Assembly (NCBI GenBank): GCA_016584495.1
Contig: WAID01000004.1
Coordinates: 744,001-808,000, forward strand
Direction of reading: 5' to 3'
DNA length: 64,000 nt
Origin: Celoporthe dispersa
Lineage: Eukaryota > Ascomycota > Sordariomycetes > Diaporthales > Cryphonectriaceae
A program made the translations under genes and the position numbers. Below are positions 47,581-57,240 of the stretch, in pieces. Within the stretch, counting starts at the first letter, position 1, and every line of letters starts with the position of its first letter. Under the pieces are notes generated by a model, which ran no database searches, had not been told where the DNA came from, and saw only the letters and a program-made list of their open reading frames with translations.

Positions 47581-48395
47581 CTAGCCGAACAGGCCCTTGG
47601 TGACCCACCGGCTCGCGCTGACCATCCACAGCCTCGCGTAGTACTGATGCGCAATCTCCATGTACTTGGGCATGGGCCCCAGGATGCCGTCCTGCCGCGC
47701 GGCGCTGTTAAAGAAGCAGCTCTTGAGGCCCAGCTCGACCTCGTTCCGCTCCCTGTCCACCTCGGCGTACATGACAAACAGGCCGTCGCTGTCCCGCCCG
47801 CCCTGGCTCCGCGGGGAGTCGCCGCACCGCACCGTGATGGACGTCGGTGTCTTCTCTACGACCTCGAAGTGGTCCGTGATGCAGGTGCCCGTCTCGTAGG
47901 TCGACGCGGCGAGCTCGCTGGGGGCCCAGAGCTGAGACGGGGCCTGGGGCTCGTATTTCTGGGCGAGGTAGCGGCGCTGGAGACGGTATGCTATTCATCC
48001 GGCGGGGGGACACCAGCCCAACCTTCTCGTCAGCATTGTCTGTCTTCCTCTGGCCCACACATACATATATACGCGTAATAGGAGGGAAAGAAAGAAGAAG
48101 AAGAAAAAAGCCCAGGCTCACCCCATCCTGCCCACACGCCACGGCAGAACTCGACCGCCAGGTCGCCCTCCTTCCGCAGAAGCTCGGGCCTGATCTTGTC
48201 GAGGGGTATCCGCTTGATGCACACATCCTGGGTCGTGGGGTTGTTGTGGATGTTGTAGCGGGCATAGGTCTTGCTGGACCAGATCGGGTCGTCGCGAGGC
48301 AGCGGGCAGATCACCGAGGTCGTGCCCGCAATGTATCCCACGAAGGCCGTCCCCGTCAGGACGCTCGTGTACAAGGTGCGCTTGATGATGCCCAT
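47581..48395 (-). CDS. Conserved-looking fungal membrane-anchored protein, function unknown
   Basis: Exons on the minus strand are 48395-48122 and 47990-47581, with a 131-nt intron (GTGAGC...AATAG), giving 227 residues. Residues 8-27 are one hydrophobic segment (YTSVLTGTAFVGYIAGTTSV), so the N-terminus is an anchor or signal. The rest is soluble-looking, with highly patterned stretches: PIWSSKTYARYNIHNNPTTQ, LRKEGDLAVEFCRGVWAGW, FEVVEKTPTSITVRCGDSPR and SDGLFVMYAEVDRERNEVEL. This pattern looks like a small fungal family with a C-terminal beta-rich domain, but I cannot name it. The upstream leader carries a (TAGG)n run at 48474-48504. Confidence 0.82.
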
Positions 48396-48473
48396 GATTG
48401 TTGGGAGCTCGTCCGCAGGCCGCGCTGGGTGGAGGCAGTGATGGTGGTGACAGCGCTGTAGTGATTGGGACTA

Positions 48474-48504
48474 AGGTAGGTAGGTAGGTAGGTAGTTAGG
48501 TAGT
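48474..48504. repeat. (TAGG)n microsatellite
   Basis: About seven units of GTAG/TAGG with one interruption (TAGT), about 80-110 nt upstream of the ATG at 48395. Confidence 0.9.
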
Positions 48505-49447
48505 GCGACCTGGATCAACTGGTGGTTGGTTGTCTTGGTCGGGCGAGGGAGAGGTGACATAGCGGCAGCAAGCTTGTCGCGTGATGATTCTCCCGGGATC
48601 TGGCGAGGGCCCTCGGCTGATCATGGCCTGGCGTTACCGAGCTCTCCCCAGCTTTGGGTGGTTCCGGCCCCACTGTAGGGAGGACCTGGACCCCCTGAAG
48701 CCAAGCCCGGGCGGCAATCGATCGATATTAGCGGGGTAGAGGAGCGCCCAAGCTCCTTTCCACAGCCTGCTCGGGGCAAGCATTCAGCAGGCAATAGCGA
48801 CAACCTCGCTGCTATCAGCGCGGTCCGAGATGCACAAGTATACGAGACACCTTGCGGTGCATTCGCGCCCAAGAAGTGTTGGGTGGTCTTCCTCCTCACG
48901 ATTCCCACCTGGATTTTCTTGACGCCGCATAGGAAAAAGAGTGAGACGTCAAGGGCGCCATCCGTCATGGCCTACCGGTTCGACCGCGATGTAAACCTAG
49001 ACGAGATTGGGCCGCGACAGGACAGGCTCTTCACGCCCTTCAACCTCATGTCTCCTTAAGCACCGGGCACAAAGAGTCTCGCTCTGCTTTGCTCCGTTGA
49101 GAGACCAGTCAGGCTCCTTGTGCAGTATCAGAATGTGAGCCCCTGAGCGCCCACGGACTGCTGCAGCAGAGCGATCGCCCTGGGGGCTGGCATGTCTGAT
49201 ACGAACATCGTCTCAACTTGACGAAAACATCCCTGTCCACATGCTTATACTGTCGTCATCTTCTTTTTTCGGGTCTTTTGTTTCCCTCCTCACCCTCTCT
49301 TCACCGTCGACAGGAAGCTTCTGCGTTTGTCCGTTGCTCAACATGTAGTAGATTGCACACCTACTCGATCTCGTCGTCAGGATTCCGTGATGGGCGTCTA
49401 CAAGAAGAGGCAGCTCCGAGCTGCCGTCTCCCTCCTCCCTCTACCCC
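48505..49447. other. Divergent intergenic region
   Basis: Promoters of the divergent genes at 48395 and 49448. A frame from ATG 49390 (VYKKRQLR) overlaps the start of the DUF3431 gene in another frame and is not conserved-looking. No gene called. Confidence 0.5.
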
Positions 49448-50390
49448 ATGCTCTGCGCCATCTTCCTCACGGTCGCCGCAAAGATGCTCTTTGGACGCTC
49501 GCCAAGAAATGTCCAGTCTCCACCTGCCACAGCAAGCTATGAGAATGCACCACCGTCCGGTCTGAGCAAGACCCTCGTCGTGGCCTCAACGACAAGGGAC
49601 GACACGGCTTGGCTCGCCCAGGTCCCCACCTCCCTCAACTGGACCATCGCCCACTACCGTATCGACAAGCCCTTGTCTCCAGCGCTGTCCGTCCCCTCCA
49701 CGGCGGGCAACGAGGCCATGGTCTACCTCACCTACATCATCGACAACTACGACACCCTTCCCGATGTTGTCTTCTTCCGCCACGCCCACCTCCAGGCCTG
49801 GCACCAGAAACTCGACTCCCTGGAGGAGCTCGCCCGGCTGAGGCCCCAGTACATCCTGGAGGCAGGCTACGCAAGCACGCGCTGCCTCTCCGGGTGTGAG
49901 AACGTCGTGCCGCTCGGGGGTGCCAAGCCAGCCGACTGGGCCCGTTTTCCCAGGATGGACAGGAAGTCCCATCTCGCCACACTTCTACACGCCTTCCTGG
50001 ACAAGGAGAAGGGGGAGGAAGTCCCCAGCAGGCTGGCCGCGCCGTGTTGCGCCCAGTTTGCTGTGAGCAGGGACAGGGTCAGGCTGAGGAGTCTGGCATG
50101 GTGGGTTGAGCTGAGAAAGTGGCTGATCAACACGCCGCTGCAGAGCCTGAACAGCGGGCGGCTGATGGAGCACCTCTGGCACGTGTGGTTTGGGATGCCC
50201 GCCGAGCTGTAAGTGATCTCCCCTTCTGTCCCTCTCCAATGGGAGATGAGCCGGGCCTGGGCATCTAGTTCTTCTGACAGCCCTTCGTTTGTGTCCCTAC
50301 AGGTGCCCGAGTCTCGAATCTTGTCAATGCCACGTCTTCGGTATCGGTGACCACTGTGAGCGATATCTGGAAGAGGAGACGCACATGTGA
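49448..50390 (+). CDS. DUF3431-domain protein, type II membrane
   Basis: Exons 49448-50208 and 50303-50390, with a 94-nt intron (GTAAGT...CTACAG), give 282 residues. An N-terminal anchor (LCAIFLTVAAKMLFG) is followed by a luminal domain. It opens with TLVVASTTRDDTAWLAQV and continues through EAMVYLTYIIDNYDTLPDVVFFRHAHLQAWH, the hallmark region of fungal DUF3431 proteins. It ends with FAVSRDRVRLRS and a WEHLWHVWFG-like segment. The second exon adds a Cys-rich tail (CPSLESCQCHVFGIGDHC). The family is widespread in filamentous fungi and shows features reminiscent of glycosyltransferases, but no activity is established. The start is the first in-frame ATG after a stop. Confidence 0.88.
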
Positions 50391-51142
50391 TGATCAATGG
50401 ATGGTGCACACGCCTGCAGCGCTCTTGGCGGAGGTAGGCTTAGAGGCCACGAGCACCAGCAAGACGCATCAGTATGCCAACGACTGGTAGGCCGGCCGTT
50501 CCTTGAAAATGGGAAGGATAAGATCAATCCACAAGCAAGCCACCCACAGCAGCCATTTAGGCCAAGGTGCGGAACCAAGCCGCGGACAACATTGTCTGGA
50601 GCCTCAATTCTGGGCGTGGCGTTTCGATTCCTTCGTCTCTAGTTCTCCGCCTCGGAGACCTTCCCCATCAAGCACGCCGACACGATATGCCTACGGAGTG
50701 GTGCAACCTGCATCTGCGATGAGTCATTTTGTGTGTAAGTCGATTCAGCGCTAACAGGATGCCGGCCGAATTATATGGTAGCCTGTTAGTGACATCCTGA
50801 CGACAACATCCAGAAAGGGCACGAACTCGTGATGATTTGGGCCGGGTGCGCCTGCAAACCTGCTCATGCGGTCCTACCCAGCTGAAGGCCGCCGAGCTAT
50901 CTCTCAACGATGCACCCTTAGAGATCGACTGAGAAGGAAGCGAGCGCGTGGAGGGGATGGGTAGTAAGGTGAAGTATATATGTATATATAAATGCCTGAT
51001 CGCCACTGTGAACTTCGGATGGTAAAATATTGTTTACATTTTGGTATAATCAATTGACCACCTACTATCAAGTTCAAAGTCCCGCTACCTCTTCCTTATG
51101 CTCACCACTTGCACCACAACCACAACTACTGCCAGCGCCGCC
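50391..51142. other. Intergenic spacer
   Basis: No gene. A TATATATG cluster at 50973-50990 could be the core promoter of the next gene, about 150 nt upstream of its ATG. Confidence 0.5.
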
Positions 51143-52407
51143 ATGTCGGCTGTCAGGAACCTCAAGCAGACACCCGCGGCGGGCGAAATACCACCTGTGT
51201 CAACAAGAAGGTACTATATTTTTGATCTTCTCTCTTTTTCTTCTTGAATTGGTGGCACTCGGGCCTACGGGTGGTCTTCTTGCTCGAGTATTCACCTCAC
51301 TTCCACAGATCAGAGAGGCCAGCGAGACCCGAGGCCAAAGACACTGGCGGGGCGACGGACTCGGGGGGTCATATCGAGGAAGAAGAGAACGAGGCCGAGA
51401 ATGATGATAGTTATGACGACGACGACGACTATAAAGACGAGGACGCCATCCCGGAAGTCGTCTTCACCCCGGCCCAATGCCTCTTCTGCAACACCATCTC
51501 CACATCCTTTCCCACAAACCTCACTCACATGCAAAAGAAGCACGGGCTCTTCATCCCCAACAGCATCGACGACGGTACACAGGTGCTAGCCGTGGACGTC
51601 GAGACCATCGTCCAGTACATGCACCTCATCGTCTTTGGCTACCATGAGTGCCTGTCCTGCCACACGCAGCGGCAGTCACTACATGCAGTGCAGCAGCACA
51701 TGATGGGCAAGGGACACTGCCGTGTTGATCTCGAGGGGGGAGACGAGCGAGTTTCGGGATTTCTTCGAGGATCCCGAGATCGAGCTTAACAGTGGTAGCG
51801 ACGGTGACGGCGACGGCGTTGGTGACCCTGACAGGAGCGTCGAGGGAGAGGGGGGAGACAGCGTGATGGGCAGCAAGAGGGCTCAAAAGTCGGGAGCTGC
51901 AGCAGCCAGGGTAAACGAGGGAAACCTCCGCCTCGCATCCGGCAAGGTCCTGGCACACCGCTCCGGCCCGGCGCCGAAGAACACCCACCACAGGCCGCTA
52001 CCCCTTGCAGGCTCAAGGAGGCCTGGCCGGCGTGGTGTCGACTTCCTCCTGGAAGACTTGGCCCCCAAACCCGAGCCCCAGCTTCAGCCGCCCGAGGCCA
52101 CCACTGCCGAACACCCCTCACCCGCCCCGCAGTTCTCTCCGTCATCACCATCGGCGCCGCCCCAGACGCAGGCTCTCACCCGAGCCGAGCGCCGCCTCCT
52201 CACAAACCACAAGTCCGCCCTCTCCGTAGCGCTCACCAAGATGTCCCCCGCGACCGGACCGCGCTGGCACACCTCACGCCCGCGGAGAGGCGGTCGACCA
52301 TCGTCGGGCAGTTCAAACAGCAGGACCGGCTGAGGACGGCGGAGAGAAAGTACTGGAGTAAGGTTGAGCTGAGACCAAACAAGTCCCAAGGCGGGCTGAA
52401 GACGTGA
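51143..52407 (+). CDS. REI1/ZNF622-like C2H2 zinc-finger protein lacking the N-terminal fingers, two frame breaks
   Basis: Exons 51143-51210 and 51309-52407, with a 98-nt intron. Corrected length is 388 residues. A Glu/Asp-rich stretch precedes a paired C2H2 domain: CLFCNTISTSFPTNLTHMQKKH, then FIPNSID, and CLSCHTQRQSLHAVQQHMMGKGH. This is the zf-C2H2_2 pair of REI1, a cytoplasmic pre-60S maturation factor. RLASGKVLAHRS and the C-terminal LTPAERRSTI, KQQDRLRTAERKYWSK and RPNKSQGGLKT also match the REI1 layout. The two N-terminal fingers of REI1 are absent; the gene begins MSAVRNLKQTP. The frame breaks twice: one G too many in the six-G run at 51735-51740, and one C too few in the five-C run at 52245-52249. 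These offset each other. It may be a diverged paralogue rather than the essential factor. Confidence 0.82.
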
Positions 52408-52811
52408 AGAGAGAGAGGCTGACGTGCGCTTGTGCGCTGTGTTTGTGAACAGGTCGGATGGAACGGTCAGGAAATCAAGTGCTGATGAAGCATTTCAGGA
52501 TGGATGTGCCGGGGCCAAAGCTGGGATGACGAGGGCGAGCAGTTTGGGCGATGGGTCCTTTCGAGCAGAACGGGGAAAATATTTTGTAAAGCAGTCAAGC
52601 ATCTCGATTGTTTTATATAAACTTTGAAGACATCCAGGGTGGGTTGATTAGGTTAGGGAATGCATTTGCAACATTGCTTCTTGCTATGCAACACTTCTCG
52701 TAAGCGCCAACGAAATCAACCCGGTCACCGTCTGACTAACAAAAAAAAACAATTCAAAACTCGTGATTGCCACACAAAAACAAAACTTTAGGCTTTACAG
52801 CCACATGCTTC
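52408..52811. other. Intergenic spacer between the REI1-like gene and tRNA-Trp
   Basis: 3' region of the REI1-like gene. An A-run at 52741-52750 and T tracts on the tRNA strand at about 52778-52790 could end Pol III transcription. No protein gene. Confidence 0.5.
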
Positions 52812-52899
52812 TGAGGGACGCCGGATTTGAACCGACAACCTTGAGGAGTCTCCAGGAAATAAACTGGAATCTCACACGCTACCGTTGCGCCAGCCCCCC
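52812..52899 (-). tRNA. tRNA-Trp (CCA), intron-containing
   Basis: Cloverleaf on the minus strand. The acceptor stem is GGGGGGC with GTCCCTC (two G-U pairs) and discriminator A. The D-arm is GCGC-AACGGTA-GCGT, and the A box TGGCGCAACGG matches eukaryotic tRNA-Trp. The anticodon loop is TTCCAG, then an intron of about 16 nt after the base next to the anticodon. The intron contains CCTGGA, which can pair with the loop as tRNA introns do. The variable loop is AGGTT, and the T-arm is GTCGG-TTCAAAT-CCGGC (B box). The anticodon stem TGAGA/CCTCA has four pairs plus one A-C mismatch, so it could be a diverged copy. Anticodon CCA reads UGG. T-rich sequence follows on the same strand. Confidence 0.85.
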
Positions 52900-53897
52900 A
52901 TCTGGTGATATATCAATTGGCTAAAAGATATAGTTTATATAGTATGAGTTATTATCTGTGTAGGAATATGATGGCGATCTTGAGTGGTGCTGGCGTGGGG
53001 CTGTGGAAAGAATTTTCCCAGGTCTGGTCAAAACTGTGGGTTAGTGCAAGGCGGGTCCGTGATTTCCGGTCAGCGCCAGTCCTGACTGGTCACGCTAGTT
53101 CACGCTAACCTCAACTGGTCAATCACGACTCATGTCGCCGTTCTTAACTTGAGACCCTTATTCAGTTATGGGGATAAAGCAAAAATATGGTTTTGTTAGA
53201 CATGAATTGTTGTCAGTATAGGATCACTACGGCGGTATAGAGTGGTCGGTATATCATAACTCACTCTTGGCTACAGCCACCCTCGTGTAGTAAGTAGTAA
53301 GGGCTATTGTTAATAGGGCCTAAAAAGAATTAATTCCTCATGAAGCATCACTTGTTGTCAGTCAGAGTCACATAACGCAGATTCCTCTCCTCAACCTCCC
53401 CATAAGTGTTTGCGTACGTATTACGAAACGGTCTAAGTGGTTGTGCTGTCTAACAAGTTCTCTTCGAAATAATGACTGTACAGAAAAAAAAGAAAAAGAA
53501 AGGCATAGCGGAGTGGAACTTGCGGATATCAGCATTGTGGATACTGTCAGCAGGTTGAATCAAAGGAAAGTCAAATTCAAATGTCTCTTATGGTAAAATA
53601 TTCAAGCAAACAGATTGAAGATCAATCAAATAGCCCCTCGAAAACTCCAGAACTCCACTCCTATATCTAAATGCCAACCAAGCCCAACACCAAATGCAGC
53701 CAAAAACACCTGACCGATGGGTGAAGATCATCCCCAGGACCCTATCCTGAACCGTCAAACGCTGCCGCAATCAACGCAATATACCGAAGTGGAAAATGGA
53801 TCACCGTCCCAATAAACAAAAAATGAAGGTCATATCTAGCACCAAAACATTCCTCAGAGGACCGAGGATATACGATGGGGCATGAGACGGCGAGCGT
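52900..53897. other. AT-rich intergenic region
   Basis: AT-richer than the gene-bearing sequence, with short direct repeats of TGGTCA/CTGGTCA type near 53025-53125. No gene recognised. Confidence 0.45.
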
Positions 53898-55060
53898 TTA
53901 CAATGCACTCTTCACAGCCGCCGAGAATCCCGTGTTGTTAGCCGCAAAGCCAGCATCCCAGATCGCCACGCCGCCCAGGTTCTTGAGGCCCATGCCCTTG
54001 ATGTCCGAGATGCTGCTCTTGATCTGATCCGCATCCTGAATATCGACAGGATTCGGGTTCGTAGTATCAGCGGCCCCTTTGCCGCCGGGAATGGCCACGA
54101 CCAGCTTGGGGCTGGGGTCGATGCTGCTGAGGAGGCTGTCCCAGGCCTGGATGTTCTCCTTGAAGCCGGAAGCGCCGAGCTCATTCGAATCGTCGTTGTA
54201 GAATTGGATGTTCAGAAAGTTGATGTACTTCATGATGGACTGAGGTATGGATGTGCTCTGTCCCGCGCTGACCTGGCCACACTCTGGATCGGCGCTGACG
54301 TAGTAGCTCTTTGAGGCCGAGCTGAAGTAGCCAGTCAAGGTAGAGAGGAAGGTATCATAATTGGTGCCGTCTCCCGTCTCGTTGTCCAGATCTACACCGT
54401 CGAGGGTGACATCTTTGCCAAACGGTCGGAGGTCTTGCATGTCGGTGCCGCCAAGGAACAGGTTCCTAGAGTAATTGAAATCAAATGTTTAGCACTGTGT
54501 TCGTGGCTGGACTATTGCGTACATGAACAGATTTCAAAGGCGGTGAGGGCTTCCAGTCGACAAAGAAAGGAAAAGAAGAAGAAAAAGGAAAACTCACCAT
54601 AGATTGTCAGCAGCCGTCTTTGCGTCGTCAGAGCTGGAAAATTTCGCGTTTGAGACACTATCAGTTCCGCCAAACGAGATCAGGACCTTGATGCCTTTGC
54701 TCTGGCAGTCGCTGATCTGGCTGGCCACACTTGTCCCGCTGGACCCAGCGACAGTTGCGTCAAACAGACCCCAGCCATTTTGCTTCGATTGCGCTTCGCT
54801 TGGACTACCGCTATCTTTGCCCAAGTTCAACTTGGGCGGGATCAGCTGGTTAGGAAAGCCATGATGACGACGTCGTAGTCGCCGCTCCCGCACACGTCTG
54901 AGAGCTCCTCGCTGCTCTGGCCCCAGAAGACAGCTACCTGGCTTCCGGTCATCAGGTCATCGCGCCTGACGATCCGCTCGCTGCCATAAGAGCTGTACGG
55001 CGCGGCCTGCGCTGCGCCAGCCAGCAGAGCTGCGACAGCCGTGAATGCGTGTGTTCTCAT
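53898..55060 (-). CDS. GH18 chitinase (class III type), secreted, one frame break
   Basis: Exons on the minus strand are 55060-54598 and 54465-53898, with a 132-nt intron. Corrected length is 343 residues. Residues 1-19 form a signal peptide, and RIVRRDD at about 29-35 looks like a Kex2-type propeptide site. Barrel signatures are QVAVFWGQ (strand 1), IKVLISFGG (strand 3) and TLDGVDLDNE (D-x-x-D-x-D-x-E with the catalytic Glu). Others are MKYINFLNIQFYND (strand 6) and VAIWDAGFAANN with the conserved Trp. No chitin-binding module. Cuts beta-1,4 bonds in chitin outside the cell or in the wall. The frame breaks at 54850-54851: one added base would join VVIMAFL to NQLIPPKLNLG. No intron fits, because the two frames overlap at this point. 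Confidence 0.9.
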
Positions 55061-55365
55061 TGTTATAGAGATGTGGTAAGGACTGTGTTCGACGTGATCA
55101 ACAACGTCAAAGAAGACACAAAAAAGAGAACGAAGATAAGAATAAGAAGAGAATGTGACCGTCTGACTACGGCTCAGCTCGCAGTCCTGGAATTATTGTG
55201 ATGAAAGAATAAAAAAAAATAACTCGCCGGGAGCTGTAGTCTCATCGAGAGACAAAAGAATGAAAAAGAGGGACGGAGAGGAAGAAGGGAAACAAGAGAT
55301 TGGCAGGCTGCGGTTTGAATGATCTGTAGAGATCAAGAACAACTTAAAATCTGCTTCTTGAGGTC

Positions 55366-55379
55366 TTTTTTTATATAGG
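55366..55379 (-). promoter_or_regulatory. TATA-like element of the chitinase gene
   Basis: CTATATAAAAAA on the coding strand, about 310 nt upstream of the ATG, the best TATA match in the upstream region. Positional assignment only. Confidence 0.35.
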
Positions 55380-57240
55380 TAGAGTATGAGATATAACTGT
55401 ATATGAGGCTTGCCCGCACGAGAAGGCGTCTCGCAAGGCTGGGGCCGGGATTCCGCCCACACCTGTCCTGAACAACGGGAAGCAGGCCGTTAAGCTGACA
55501 CACGAGGCCTGGTTACTGGGCATCATCTGGGAAACAATACATGATGCACGGACATGGCCGTCAGCACGTAGAATAGATGCCAAAATCATTACACTCATAT
55601 TGTATATAGTATGCATCGGTCCGAGTCGAACATCCTCCTCTGCGCTAAACCTGTGCTGTCAAACAGGCCCGCAGGCCCACGAGAAGGCCTGCAATCGCCA
55701 TGCACGACATGCATTAACCTAGATCGTTATTTCTCTCACCATTCTTCTGCACGGAACTTGTGGCCTGGCCTTCGCTGCGGGCCGACATCTGACGTATCTG
55801 ACGTGATTATTTTCTATAGCAGGCTGCTAGAAAAGTGTGGAAGGCGGTCAGCCTTTAGGTTATGCAGCCGCTGCAAGATATACAAGCATCTCTTGGGGCC
55901 AATCTCTGCTGATCCGGCCGTTTCCGAAAATTCAAAAACGTCTTACGCGGGAATAAACGTATTACTTCCAGGGCAGCTCGGACCTCTGCGAGGGCCTGCC
56001 GAGCTCCCAAATAAAGAGAAAATGCCTTGCATTATCTCTATCCAGATTCACACTTGTTTCGTGAGCCAGGATCGCAACCAACACCGCGCCAATTTTATTT
56101 CTTCTCCCCCCTGCATGTCTGCCAGTGTTTGGTGTGCGCAATTATTTTTTCTAATCAATTCATGTTACAACTTCTTACGATTTTTGGCTGGCAGGACGGC
56201 CCTGGCTTCGATAATTAGAACCAGAAGCTGGCACAAGGAGGTTCCTTTTTGATTTTACCTCCCTGTTATCCCATTTCCTTGTTCTGCACTTGTTACTTGA
56301 GACCGAGTCGCAACATCTCCCGGAACACGGGCTAGTGAACGCACTTTTTGTCAAGATGTGCACCTGTATCTATTACGTCAAATCTCACGAACCGTGTCTA
56401 CGAACTGTTATTGAAGTGATAATTACGGTAAGACATGATATATTGGTCGTATAAGCGTATTGGCCCCTTCACATCACTCAAGAGGGTGTTCTTTTGGCCA
56501 ATCTGGCCCCCTTCTTGACGCATCTGACTGCGCTGCCAAGGCTGACGATCCATCCATCCCTTGTGAACATGTTCGTCGTTGCTGTCAGATCGCATTGAGA
56601 AAATATGGTCGCCAAGGTCATAGCCTGTCTCACATCCCCTATGTGTCGACTTTTGAGGATTAAACAAGGGCGGGCTGCTCTGAACTGTAGGAATTAAAAG
56701 GTCGTCACGTTGCGACGGCGATTGCTAGTTCTGCGGCTGCCACATCCGTGCATTTTTCTCGGCTACTCTCAAGTATTTTTTTTTCTTTTTTTGCGCTTGT
56801 TTCTCGAGTAGTGCAGTTCAATGACCAGTGCATATTAACAGAGAGCATGCACAGATCTAGTCACTATGCTTCAGCCTTAGTATGCCTATGGCCTTTTCAC
56901 GCCTCATCCACCTCATTGATAACCATCAATGTTTTTATTGATTTCCCAGCTGCCACTTTTCCGATCAAATCCGTTTATTCTACCCCTCTATCGGGTTTTG
57001 ATCATAATGAACTGCCTCAAAATAGTAGGCGTACTCCAAAGCGAGCACCTGCGGCATTCCGGCAAACCAGGCTCCTCACGCCGACCAATTCGATATCATT
57101 TCTTCATCCCAGCCCGACAAACCAGCAGCCGCTGATTGTGGTGATTCTAGGCCGCATCAAGCCTCCCCCCTCCCCCCAAAAAAAGCAAACGAAAGAAAAA
57201 TCTCGCCATTGAAGTGACACAAAGAAGACTCTACGATCCT
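55380..57240. other. Intergenic region, 1.9 kb
   Basis: No gene supported. A plus-strand open frame of 213 codons at 55611-56252 has no family motif and a composition unlike the real genes here. A T-run lies at 56776-56791. Confidence 0.45.

Noticed and set aside
55611..56252. 213-codon plus-strand open frame
   Set aside because: No domain or splice pattern, unremarkable composition, and no start context; length alone is not enough.
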